Source: Betaproteobacteria bacterium (GTDB lineage Bacteria > Pseudomonadota > Gammaproteobacteria > Burkholderiales > JACQAP01). Taken from it: DNA of 64,000 bases. The translations under genes and the position numbers were made by a program. Within the stretch, counting starts at the first letter, position 1. Every line of letters starts with the position of its first letter. The stretch spans positions 350,104 through 414,103 of the forward strand of contig JACQAP010000008.1 in assembly GCA_016194905.1 (NCBI GenBank), given 5' to 3'. A model generated the notes under the pieces. That model searched no databases, was not told the origin of the DNA, and worked only from the letters and a program-made list of their open reading frames with translations. This document shows, piece by piece, positions 36,529-44,622 of this stretch.

Positions 36529-37398
36529 ATGCTAGACACCCTCACCCAGGGCATCCTTCTCGGCGGCCTGTACGCCCTGTTCGCCATGGGGCAGTCGCTG
36601 ATCTTCGGCGTGATGCGGCTGACGAATACCGCGCACGGCGACTTCATTATCCTCGCTGCTTTTGCGGCGTTCTCGGTGGTGGCTGCGCTCGGCATGACGC
36701 CGGCGGTTGCGCCATGGATTGCACTGGGACTGCTGCTGCCGGTCGGCTTCGCGGCCGGCTACGGCCTGCAGCGCTTTGTGCTGAACGGCACGCTCGGGCG
36801 CGATCCGCTGCCGTCGCTGGTGGTGACGTTCGGGCTCGCGATCGTGATCCAGAACCTGTTGCAGGAAATCTATACCGCCGATCCCCGCTCGATCGAGTCG
36901 GGCGGCTTCAATACCGCGAGCATTGCGTTGGCCGGTGGACTGGCGGTCGGCACGCTGCCGCTGATGATCTTCTTCATTGCCGTGGCGATGGCGATTGCGA
37001 TGCAGTGGCTGTTCGACCACACGCCGCTCGGCCGGGCGTTCCGCGCGGTGAGCGACGATCGCGACGCCGCCGAACTGATGGGCCTCGACTATCGCCACGT
37101 CTACGCACTGGCGACCGGCATCGCCTTTCTGCTGATCGTGTTCGCCGGGACGCTGCATGGCATGAAAACGACGGTCTCGCCTTCGGACGGCCCTGCGCTG
37201 CTGCTGTTCGCGTTCGAAGCGGTAATCATCGGCGGCATGGGATCGTTCTACGGCACCCTGGCCGGGGGCATCCTCCTCGGTGTAACCCAGGCCATCGGGT
37301 TCCGCTTCGATCCGGGGTGGGGCATCTGGTTCGGGCACATCGTGTTCCTGACCATGCTTCTGTTTCGTCCTTCTGGTTTGTTTCCTAAGACCCAATGA
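36529..37398 (+). CDS. HAAT-type ABC transporter permease (LivH-like), cluster 1
   Basis: 289 residues with about eight membrane helices. LivH signatures are LTQGILLGGLYALFAMGQSL, VMRLTNTAHGDFIILAAF, the FRAVSDDRDAAELMGLDYRHVYAL coupling helix and FEAVIIGGMGSFYGTLAGG. It forms half of the membrane channel with the LivM-like protein. Confidence 0.92.
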   Translation: MLDTLTQGILLGGLYALFAMGQSLIFGVMRLTNTAHGDFIILAAFAAFSVVAALGMTPAVAPWIALGLLLPVGFAAGYGLQRFVLNGTLGRDPLPSLVVTFGLAIVIQNLLQEIYTADPRSIESGGFNTASIALAGGLAVGTLPLMIFFIAVAMAIAMQWLFDHTPLGRAFRAVSDDRDAAELMGLDYRHVYALATGIAFLLIVFAGTLHGMKTTVSPSDGPALLLFAFEAVIIGGMGSFYGTLAGGILLGVTQAIGFRFDPGWGIWFGHIVFLTMLLFRPSGLFPKTQ

Positions 37399-37402
37399 CT
37401 AC

Positions 37403-37638
37403 ACCCAACGCAGCAGCTTCAGCTCCAAGTGTTCCCTTGAGTGTTTCACCTTAAGGCGCAGAGAAAAACATGAGAGCGCAGAGGATGCGGAAAATGAGAC
37501 GGCTGGCAATTTGGTGTCGATGCGCGGGCTACTCAGATGAATGTAGACACACCCTGCGACTTCTATCGCACATATTTCTCCTGACATCGCATTCCTCTGT
37601 GTCCTCCGTGTCCTCTGCGCCTCTGCGTTGGGTGGAGG
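37403..37638. repeat. Long inverted repeat, GCGCAGAG type, reaching the livM-like start (R10)
   Basis: The left arm comprises ACCCAACGCAGCAGCTTCAG (37403-37422) and AAGGCGCAGAG...GCGCAGAGGATGCGG (37453-37494). The right arm (37590-37638) reads TCCTCTGTGTCCTCCGTG then CTCTGCGCCTCTGCGTTGGG and TGGAGG. The closing TGGAGG sits four bases before the next ATG and serves as its ribosome-binding site. The first 24 bases recur with two changes at 52419-52442. Confidence 0.83.
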
Positions 37639-37642
37639 TTTG

Positions 37643-38659
37643 ATGTCCTATGTAGTAGAAAGAGCGACGCGTGCGAGCCGTGTCGGCGGCGTGCTAGCGC
37701 TCATCCTTGCTTCGTTCCTCGCGACATTTCCGTTCTGGGCGGATGCCGGCTGGATGCGCGAGTTCAACGAGATGGCCTGCTATCTGATTTTCGCCATGAT
37801 GTGGAACCTGCTCGCCGGCTATGGCGGCATGGTGTCCATCGGCCAGCAGGCATTCCTCGGTCTGGGCGGTTACGCCATGCTGGTGATGGGCAACTTCTTC
37901 GGTATCAATCCCTTCGTGGCCGTGCCGATCGCCGCGCTGCTGACGATGCTGGTTGCCCTGCCGGTTTCGGTGGCGGCGTTCCGGTTGCAGGGCGGTTATT
38001 TCGCCATCGGCACCTGGGTGATCTCGGAAGTGTTCCGGCTCTCCATCGCCAATGTCTCCGCGGTCGGCGGCGGCTCCGGCACGAGTCTTACCGCGCTGCG
38101 CGGCATCGACAAGGCAACGCGGGTGTCGGTGACTTTCTGGTTGTGCCTGGTGTCCGCGTTCGCGTCGGTTGCACTTGTGTACTGGTTCCTGCGTTCGCGC
38201 CAGGGCCTGGCATTGCTCGCCATCCGCGACAGCGAAGTCGCTTCCGAAAGCCAGGGCGTGAACGTGCGTGCCACCAAGCTTGGTGTGTATCTGGTTGCTG
38301 CGTTCGGTGCAGGGTTGGCGGGGGCGCTGTATTTCCTCGGCAACCTGCGCATTTCCCCGGATGCGGCCTTCACCGTGAACTGGACCGCGTTCTCGATTTT
38401 CATCGTCATGATCGGCGGCATCGGCACGATAGAAGGTCCGATCATGGGCGTGGTGCTGTTCTATTTGTTGAACAAGTTCTTCTCCGATTACGGTACCTGG
38501 TATCTGGTCGGGCTAGGGCTGCTGGCGATTTTGGTCACGATCAAGTTTCCGCGCGGATTGTGGGGCTGGATTTCGCACAAATACGGCCTTCATTTCTTCC
38601 CCGTCCAACGCCGGCTGTTGCTGCCGACCGATGCCGGAGCGAATGACAGGAGACCTTAG
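37643..38659 (+). CDS. HAAT-type ABC transporter permease (LivM-like), cluster 1
   Basis: 338 residues from ATG 37643, with TGGAGG from repeat R10 as Shine-Dalgarno. About nine membrane helices are visible. LivM signatures are MMWNLLAGYGGMVSIGQQAFLG, FRLQGGYFAIGTWVISEV and LLAIRDSEVASESQGVNVRATKLG. It completes the first importer (binding protein, two ATPases, two permeases). Confidence 0.92.
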   Translation: MSYVVERATRASRVGGVLALILASFLATFPFWADAGWMREFNEMACYLIFAMMWNLLAGYGGMVSIGQQAFLGLGGYAMLVMGNFFGINPFVAVPIAALLTMLVALPVSVAAFRLQGGYFAIGTWVISEVFRLSIANVSAVGGGSGTSLTALRGIDKATRVSVTFWLCLVSAFASVALVYWFLRSRQGLALLAIRDSEVASESQGVNVRATKLGVYLVAAFGAGLAGALYFLGNLRISPDAAFTVNWTAFSIFIVMIGGIGTIEGPIMGVVLFYLLNKFFSDYGTWYLVGLGLLAILVTIKFPRGLWGWISHKYGLHFFPVQRRLLLPTDAGANDRRP

Positions 38660-38752
38660 GCCGACGCGCCGATCGCGCGTGCCCAGGGATAACGAGTTGC
38701 ACGAGTTCGTTAGTTGCATGTGCCAACGTTCACCAACTTCACAGGAGGAGCC

Positions 38753-40489
38753 ATGGATCAGAAACAACCGTCAAACGAAACTCCAAATTCTTCGCGTCGA
38801 GACTTCCTCAAAGTCGCCGGGGCCGGTACCGCTGCCGCAACCTTTGGGGCAATAACTCTATCGAGCAAGGAAGCCGCCGCTGCCGAAACTTTTGATGCCG
38901 AGTACGACATCGTCGTGGTCGGCGGCGGTGGCGCAGGATTGCCATCGGCACTGTTCTCCCGCTGGCTCGGCAACAAGGTCATGGTGCTGGAAAAGGCGGC
39001 GACGCTGGGAGGAACGTCGTTCAAGGCGGCCTACTGGTACTGGGTGCCCAACAATGCCGGCATGCGCAAGGCCGGCATGCCGGACGACAAGCAGCACTTC
39101 CTGCGCTACGTCGCACGCTTGAGCCAGCCGCAGTACTTCGATCCCAATCATCCCCGCTATGGGCTTTCCGAGTGGGAATACAGCATGTGCGAGGCGATCT
39201 ACGATAGTGCGTCGGTGGGCACCGAACTGCTGGCGGAGAAAGGCGCGTTGCCGTATCGGCACGTGGCTCCTGTGCCGGATTACTTCGCGGAAATGGAGAC
39301 CATCGGCGCGACCGGCCGGGTTCTCTTCCCCAAGGACGGCGCGCCCTCCATGTCCGACGGCGGTCAGGTCGCGACCCGCACTCTGTCGACGGCGTGCCGG
39401 CGCGACGGCGTGACCATCAGGACCGGGCACCGCGTGCAGAAAGTGATCCGCAACGACAAGGGCGAGGTCATCGGAGTCGAGGTCCAGAACGATGACGGCA
39501 TGATCCGCGTCAAGGCCCGCAAGGCCGTGATCTTCGCGACCGGCGGCTTCACCCACGATGAGGAACTGCGCAAGAACTTTCTCTCCGTCCCGGCCTACGG
39601 CGGCTGTGCCGCAATGACCAACGAAGGCGACTTCGTGCGCATCTCGAGCACCCTGGGCGTGCAACTGCGCAACATGAACTACGCGTGGATGTGCCCGATC
39701 TCGTTCGAGAAAGCGATCGCCAAGGACCCTTCGATGATCGGCTGCTTCTCGGTGGCGGGCGATTCGATGATTTTCGTGGACAAGCGCGGCAAGCGCGTGG
39801 TCAACGAGAAGCTGCACTACAACGAACTGGCGCAGAAATTCTTCGAGTGGGACGGCGCCAACGCGGAGTTCCCTTACCTCATCCTGACCTCGATCTGGGA
39901 TCAGCGCGCGCAGGACCATTCGGCGAGCCATGAATACGGCCGCCTGATCGTGCCGCCCAGCATCGATGACCGCCATGTCATCAAGGGCGCCACGTTGGAG
40001 GAACTCGCCGCGAACATCGACGCGCGCCTGCAGAAATACGCCGGGCAGAATGGTGGCATGCGCATCACGGCCGAATACGTCGCCAACCTCAAGGCGAGCA
40101 TCGCGCGCTTCAACGAATTCGCCAGGACGGGCAAGGATCTCGACTTCCATCGCGGTGAGCGCGGCGTCGATCTGCTGTTCAACGGCAACGTCAAGGACGA
40201 ACCGGGCCGCAAGAATCCGACCATGTGGCCGATCAGCGACAAGGGGCCGTACTACGCGGCGTTCGTCACCGGTGGCACGCTCGACACCAAGGGCGGGCCG
40301 AAGACCAATCCCGAGGGCCAGGTGCTGGACCTCGCGGACAAGCCGATTCCCGGGCTCTACGGTGTGGGCAACTGCGTGGCCTCCGCATCCGGACGCGCCT
40401 ATTGGGCCGGTGGCGGCACGCTGGGACCGATCATCGGGTTCGCGTACCGCGCGGCGAATCAGGCCAACAAGGAGCCGGCGAGAGGGTGA
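38753..40489 (+). CDS. Tat-exported FAD-dependent dehydrogenase (KstD/fumarate-reductase flavoprotein type)
   Basis: 578 residues from ATG 38753, behind ACAGGAGGAG. The twin-arginine signal is canonical (SSRRDFLKVAGAG), with cleavage near EAAAAE. Then come the FAD-binding DIVVVGGGGAGLPSAL and LEKAATLGGTSFKAAYWYW. The C-terminal NCVASASGRAYWAGGGTLGP resembles 3-ketosteroid dehydrogenase-type flavoproteins. A periplasmic location with the c-type cytochrome directly downstream suggests that electrons from ring or enone dehydrogenation go to the cytochrome. The substrate is not identifiable. Both genes lie inside the hydroquinone cluster, which suggests a ring compound. Confidence 0.87.
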   Translation: MDQKQPSNETPNSSRRDFLKVAGAGTAAATFGAITLSSKEAAAAETFDAEYDIVVVGGGGAGLPSALFSRWLGNKVMVLEKAATLGGTSFKAAYWYWVPNNAGMRKAGMPDDKQHFLRYVARLSQPQYFDPNHPRYGLSEWEYSMCEAIYDSASVGTELLAEKGALPYRHVAPVPDYFAEMETIGATGRVLFPKDGAPSMSDGGQVATRTLSTACRRDGVTIRTGHRVQKVIRNDKGEVIGVEVQNDDGMIRVKARKAVIFATGGFTHDEELRKNFLSVPAYGGCAAMTNEGDFVRISSTLGVQLRNMNYAWMCPISFEKAIAKDPSMIGCFSVAGDSMIFVDKRGKRVVNEKLHYNELAQKFFEWDGANAEFPYLILTSIWDQRAQDHSASHEYGRLIVPPSIDDRHVIKGATLEELAANIDARLQKYAGQNGGMRITAEYVANLKASIARFNEFARTGKDLDFHRGERGVDLLFNGNVKDEPGRKNPTMWPISDKGPYYAAFVTGGTLDTKGGPKTNPEGQVLDLADKPIPGLYGVGNCVASASGRAYWAGGGTLGPIIGFAYRAANQANKEPARG

Positions 40490-40506
40490 TTGCGCGCGCG
40501 TGGTGT

Positions 40507-40530
40507 CGGGGCGGACGGTCGTCCGCCCCG
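40507..40530 (+). other. Perfect hairpin between flavoprotein and cytochrome genes
   Basis: CGGGGCGGAC-GGTC-GTCCGCCCCG is a 10-bp GC stem with a four-base loop, followed by TCGTTCC rather than a T-run. It may act as an mRNA-stability or weak termination element that sets different amounts of the two products. Confidence 0.6.
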
Positions 40531-40592
40531 TCGTTCCGAGTGGGCGGGAGTCATGGATTCATTGTTTCGATTCGGACCATTTGGAGGGGAAG

Positions 40593-40994
40593 ATGAGCAA
40601 GTTTGTTACCGCCGTGAAGGCGGTTATGGAGGGCGCAGTCGTGGTGGCATTCGTCGCAACGGCGATGCCTTTGTTCGCGGCGGACGATCTGGCCGCGGCG
40701 AAAGCGTACACCGTTCGTTACTGCAGCCAATGCCATACGTTCGAGCAGGGAGAGAAGCACGGCCAGGGCCCGAACTTGTTCGGGTTGATCGGGCGTGAGG
40801 CGGCGGCCGCGCCCGGATTCGTCTATTCCGAAGGCATCAAGGAAGCGTTGAAAGGTAAAGTGTGGGACCTCGATTTGCTCGACGCCTGGCTGACCGACAC
40901 CATCGCCGTTGCGCCCAAGGCGCAGATGATCTACTTCCAGGACGATCCGAAGGTGCGCGCCAAGCTGATTCGTTATCTCGAGTCTCTGAAATAG
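40593..40994 (+). CDS. Small periplasmic c-type cytochrome
   Basis: 133 residues from ATG 40593, behind GGAGGGG. The signal peptide ends near PLFAADD. The haem motif is CSQCH in YTVRYCSQCHTFEQG, GPNLFGLIGREAAAAPGF is the usual class I follow-on, and the methionine in APKAQMIYF is the likely sixth ligand. Family: cytochrome c of about 100 mature residues. It is the probable electron acceptor of the upstream flavoprotein. Confidence 0.92.
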   Translation: MSKFVTAVKAVMEGAVVVAFVATAMPLFAADDLAAAKAYTVRYCSQCHTFEQGEKHGQGPNLFGLIGREAAAAPGFVYSEGIKEALKGKVWDLDLLDAWLTDTIAVAPKAQMIYFQDDPKVRAKLIRYLESLK

Positions 40995-41029
40995 ATAGGC
41001 ACTAAAGGAAGCTTCACGGAGGATGGACC

Positions 41030-41890
41030 ATGGGTAACCTGACCGAACAGAATCTCATCAATACGGTGCTGGAAAAACTGGAAGGCGCGAAGGACCCGCG
41101 CTTCAAGCAGGTCATGTCCAGCCTCATCAAGCACTTGCACGCCTTCGTGCGCGAGACTGAGCTGACTGAGGCCGAATGGCTCACCGGCATCCAGTTCCTG
41201 ACCGCGACCGGCAAGAAGTGCGACGACAAGCGGCAGGAGTACATCCTGCTGTCCGACACGCTCGGCGTATCCATGCTGGTCGATGCGATCAACCATCGCA
41301 AACCCGGCGGCGCGACCGAGACCACGGTGCTCGGCCCATTCTATGTTTCGGGTGCGAAGGACATGCCGATGTGGGCCGACATCGCCGGCAATGCCCCAGG
41401 CGTGCCGGCCTATGTATCGGGCCGGGTGCTGGACGTGAGCGGCAAACCAATTGCCGGCGCCATGCTGGATGTATGGCAGACCGACGGCGAAGGTTTCTAC
41501 GACGTGCAGCGGCCGGGCGGCAATGAACACTACACTCGCGGCAGGTTCACCACCGGCGCGGATGGCCGCTACGGTTTTCGCACAGTGAAGCCGGTCAGCT
41601 ATCCGGTGCCCACCGACGGACCGGTCGGCAGGATGCTGCTCGGCATGGGCCGGCATCCGTACCGTCCCGCGCACGTGCACGTGATCGCAACGTCGCCGGG
41701 CTACGACCGGATCGCCACGCACCTGTTCGTCGAAGGCGACGAGTATCTCGATTCCGACGCGGTATTCGGCGTCAAACATTCCCTCGTGGTGGACTTCAAG
41801 GATCATCCCGCCGGGCCGACGCCTGACGGCAAGAAATCTTCTGCGCCGTTCTGTACCGCCGAGTTCGACTTCAGGCTGGTCCGGTCTTGA
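41030..41890 (+). CDS. Intradiol ring-cleavage dioxygenase, probable hydroxyquinol 1,2-dioxygenase
   Basis: 286 residues, the usual length of hydroxyquinol/catechol 1,2-dioxygenases. The N-terminal helical dimerisation domain (about residues 1-100) is followed by TTVLGPFYVSGA. The Fe(III) ligands are visible as the tyrosine of GEGFYDVQ or the equivalent, the tyrosine in VKPVSYPVPTDGPVG, and the two histidines in RPAHVHVIATS. The gene set favours hydroxyquinol, because its product maleylacetate is the substrate of the reductase at 32305. Chlorocatechol-type activity is not excluded. ATG follows ACGGAGG. Confidence 0.9.
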   Translation: MGNLTEQNLINTVLEKLEGAKDPRFKQVMSSLIKHLHAFVRETELTEAEWLTGIQFLTATGKKCDDKRQEYILLSDTLGVSMLVDAINHRKPGGATETTVLGPFYVSGAKDMPMWADIAGNAPGVPAYVSGRVLDVSGKPIAGAMLDVWQTDGEGFYDVQRPGGNEHYTRGRFTTGADGRYGFRTVKPVSYPVPTDGPVGRMLLGMGRHPYRPAHVHVIATSPGYDRIATHLFVEGDEYLDSDAVFGVKHSLVVDFKDHPAGPTPDGKKSSAPFCTAEFDFRLVRS

Positions 41891-41900
41891 ACAGAGGTGA

Positions 41901-41935
41901 CCATGAAGACACGAAGGCACGAGGAGAAGAAAAGG
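41901..41935. repeat. Single repeat arm (GACACGAAGGCACGAGG)
   Basis: CATGAAGACACGAAGGCACG plus AGGAGAAGAAAAGG resembles a left arm of the other intergenic elements, but no complementary right arm is found before the Rieske ATG. It is probably a partial or decayed copy. Confidence 0.55.
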
Positions 41936-41967
41936 CAATCGTGGTTATATTTGGCTGTGAGCAGTAG

Positions 41968-42342
41968 ATGAGCGACTGGAAGGAACTGCCCTTTGCGCCA
42001 ACGGAAGGGACTGCACTTTGCATGCTGGCGGAAATCCCGGACAAAGGCGCGAAGGAAGTGGTATTCGGCGAAGGCTACGACAGCTTCCGCGTTCTGCTGC
42101 TGCGTTCAGGTGAAGGCGTGCGCGCCTATCGCAATCGCTGTGCGCACGTCCACATCCCGCTGAACTACGAGCCCGACGTGTTCCATATCCTCGATGGGGA
42201 GGTGCTGATGTGCGCGCACCACGGCGCGATGTATCGCATCGCGGATGGCATGTGCTTCGACGGTCCTTGCGAGGGTGCGAGCCTTATGCCGATTCCGGTC
42301 GTCGTTAAAGACGACGGTGTCGTGATGGGTAGCGAATTTTAA
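41968..42342 (+). CDS. Rieske [2Fe-2S] domain protein
   Basis: 124 residues forming one Rieske domain. The cluster ligands are C58 and H60 (RCAHVH) and C82 and H85 (MCAHHG). The gap between the two pairs is 21 residues, slightly longer than in most Rieske ferredoxins. No signal peptide or membrane anchor is present, so it is cytoplasmic. It could be a ferredoxin for a ring-hydroxylating enzyme, but no such oxygenase is encoded in the window. It is the last gene of cluster 1. Confidence 0.87.
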   Translation: MSDWKELPFAPTEGTALCMLAEIPDKGAKEVVFGEGYDSFRVLLLRSGEGVRAYRNRCAHVHIPLNYEPDVFHILDGEVLMCAHHGAMYRIADGMCFDGPCEGASLMPIPVVVKDDGVVMGSEF

Positions 42343-42494
42343 ATCGTAGTTTCCCCTGGCCTCTTATGCCAGTGGAAGAGGCTGGCGTTGTACTTCATCG
42401 AGGAATTCACCTATTCTTGATCCACTGGTCCCGAACAATCCGTTCAAGGAAAGCGCTCGCACGCATCTAAATCCCAAGCAAGGAGGAGGCCAAT

Positions 42495-43664
42495 ATGACG
42501 CATAAGCAGAAGCGATTGCAGATTGCAGCGATTGGGTTGAGTGTGGCGGCGTCGATCTTTGTAGGCGGTTCGATCCACGCCGCCGACCTGAAGGTCGGCG
42601 TCGACTTGTCCCTGACCGGCGGAACCGAGGACTACGGCAAGGCGGCGCAGAACGGCGCGCTTCTCGCGCTCAAGGATTACAACGCCAAGGGCGGCTACAA
42701 GGGGCAGAAGGTGGAAGCCGTCATCTACGATGACGAGACCAAGCCCGCCAAAGGAGTGGAGAACGTCACCCGCCTGATCACGCGCGACAAGGTCTTCGCA
42801 ATCATCGGTCCCGTCAATTCCGGGGTTGCGCTCGCGATCATCGACATCGCGCAGAAAAACCAGATTGCGCTGGTGGACACCATCGCCACTGCGGAACCCA
42901 TCATCCAGCGCTACCAGAGCGCACCCAAGAGTTACATCTTCCGCGTCTCCCTGAATGACGGTTACCAGACCTCGTTCATGGTGGACCACATTGTGAAGAA
43001 GAAGCATCGGCGCATCGGCCTGATGCACGATTCGACGGGATGGGGGCAGAGCGGCCGCGATACGGCGCTGCGCCAGCTCAAGGATGCCAAGCTCGATATC
43101 GTAGCGGGGCCCGAGGTCTTCGACCAGAACGATACCGACATGACGGCGCAACTTACCAAGATGAGAGACGCCAATGTCGATTTCATCATCGCTTACTCGC
43201 TCGCGCCAGCCGGCGTGCAGCTCGCGAAGAGCATGCAGAAAATCGATCTGCGCCTGCCCTGGACCGGGACCTGGGGGCTGACCGCGCCGAATTTCCTGAA
43301 GCTGGGCGGCAAAGATGTCGTCGAAGGCGTGATGGCGGTGACCTCCTACACGATCGATCACAGCGACAGGGCCAAGGCTTTCCACGCCAGGATCGAGCAG
43401 GAGTACAAGGACCAGGGCGGCGATTTCTTCCCGGTGGCCACGGCACAGACCTTCGACGGCATGCGGCTGGTGCTGCGCGCGCTCGATATGGTGGGGCCGG
43501 ACCCGGTCAAGATCCGCGACGCCCTGGAACAGATCGACGCCTTCAACGACGCGTTGACCCAGATGAAGCCGCATCCCTTCAGCAAAGAGAATCACGAAGC
43601 GCTCGGGCGCGACAGCGGTTTTCTGGCGATATGGCGAAACGGTAGATTGGTGCGCGCCGACTAG
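42495..43664 (+). CDS. HAAT-type ABC transporter substrate-binding protein, cluster 2
   Basis: 389 residues behind AAGGAGGAGG. The signal peptide ends at GGSIHAAD. The mature part begins LKVGVDLSLTGGTEDYGKAA and shows the type I binding fold with IGPVNSGVALAIIDIAQ. Sequence and signal type (Sec here, Tat-like in cluster 1) differ from the cluster 1 protein, so the ligands probably differ. It heads a tight operon that ends with an SDR, next to the homogentisate genes. Confidence 0.9.
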   Translation: MTHKQKRLQIAAIGLSVAASIFVGGSIHAADLKVGVDLSLTGGTEDYGKAAQNGALLALKDYNAKGGYKGQKVEAVIYDDETKPAKGVENVTRLITRDKVFAIIGPVNSGVALAIIDIAQKNQIALVDTIATAEPIIQRYQSAPKSYIFRVSLNDGYQTSFMVDHIVKKKHRRIGLMHDSTGWGQSGRDTALRQLKDAKLDIVAGPEVFDQNDTDMTAQLTKMRDANVDFIIAYSLAPAGVQLAKSMQKIDLRLPWTGTWGLTAPNFLKLGGKDVVEGVMAVTSYTIDHSDRAKAFHARIEQEYKDQGGDFFPVATAQTFDGMRLVLRALDMVGPDPVKIRDALEQIDAFNDALTQMKPHPFSKENHEALGRDSGFLAIWRNGRLVRAD

Positions 43665-43686
43665 GCAGCGCTGGGCAGCCGGACCG

Positions 43687-43710
43687 GCTCGCGGCGCAAG
43701 CACCGCGAGC
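43687..43710 (+). other. Hairpin behind the cluster 2 binding-protein gene
   Basis: GCTCGCGG-CGCAAGCA-CCGCGAGC forms an 8-bp stem with an eight-base loop, without a T-run. Such hairpins after binding-protein genes commonly stabilise the upstream message, so the binding protein is made in excess over the permeases. Confidence 0.6.
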
Positions 43711-43733
43711 GGAACTCTTGAGGGGGAGGGGGC

Positions 43734-44621
43734 ATGGAGACGATCGGCGTCAAGCTCTGGCAGGCGATCGTGAGCGGGTTGTCGATCGGCAGTATCTACG
43801 CCCTGATTGCCCAGGGCTACTACATCACCTACGTCACCACCGGAGCGCTGAACTTCGGGCAGGGCGAGTTCCTGATGGCCGGTGCGCTGCTCGGATTGAC
43901 TGCCTACGTAACCCTCGGCCTGCCTTATGCGGCGGCGGTCTTCATTGCCGTTGCGGTCACGGCGCTCATGGGCGTCGGACTCGAGCGGGTGGCGATCCGC
44001 CCGGTGATGCGCCATGCGCTGTCGTTAAGCTGGGTGCTGAGTACCGTGGCGATCAGCATCATCCTCAAGAACGCGGCGGTGCAGATCTGGGGGCCGGAGC
44101 AGATCAAGTTTCCGTCTCCCTTCGGCTCGCAGGTGATACGCATCGGGCGGGCGGGAATCTTTCCGCAGGAGCTGTTCGTCATCGTGGCCGCGATCGGTAC
44201 CGTGTTCGCGGTCCAGGTATTCCTCAGGCGCGCCGTTCTGGGCAAGGCATTGATGGCGGTGGCGTTCAACCGCAATGCCGCGGCGGTGATGGGGATCAAC
44301 GTCAAGCGGATGATCGTCCTGGCGTTCGTGCTTTCCTCCGCGCTCGCGGGGCTCGGCGGCGTGCTGGTCGCGCCGATCACCTTCGCTTGGGCCTACATGG
44401 GGACGGTGCCGGGCATCAAGGCCTTCGCCGCGGCGATCTTCGGCGGCCTCGAGCATCCGATCGGGATCCTGATCGGCGGGCTGACCATCGGCCTGCTCGA
44501 GCAAGTCTTCGGACTCATCAACTCGAACATCAAGGAAGGCATCACCTTCCTCGCGGTGCTGTTGTTCCTGGCTGTCCGCCCCACCGGCCTCATGGGGCGC
44601 AAGGACATCACGAAGGTCTGA
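43734..44621 (+). CDS. HAAT-type ABC transporter permease (LivH-like), cluster 2
   Basis: 295 residues behind AGGGGGAGG. About eight membrane helices. LivH signatures are LSIGSIYALIAQGYYITYVT, GALNFGQGEFLMAGALLG, MAVAFNRNAAAVMGINVKRM and AAIFGGLEHPIGILIGG. The stop is followed by the fused permease-ATPase gene after one base. Confidence 0.92.
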   Translation: METIGVKLWQAIVSGLSIGSIYALIAQGYYITYVTTGALNFGQGEFLMAGALLGLTAYVTLGLPYAAAVFIAVAVTALMGVGLERVAIRPVMRHALSLSWVLSTVAISIILKNAAVQIWGPEQIKFPSPFGSQVIRIGRAGIFPQELFVIVAAIGTVFAVQVFLRRAVLGKALMAVAFNRNAAAVMGINVKRMIVLAFVLSSALAGLGGVLVAPITFAWAYMGTVPGIKAFAAAIFGGLEHPIGILIGGLTIGLLEQVFGLINSNIKEGITFLAVLLFLAVRPTGLMGRKDITKV

Positions 44622-44622
44622 G

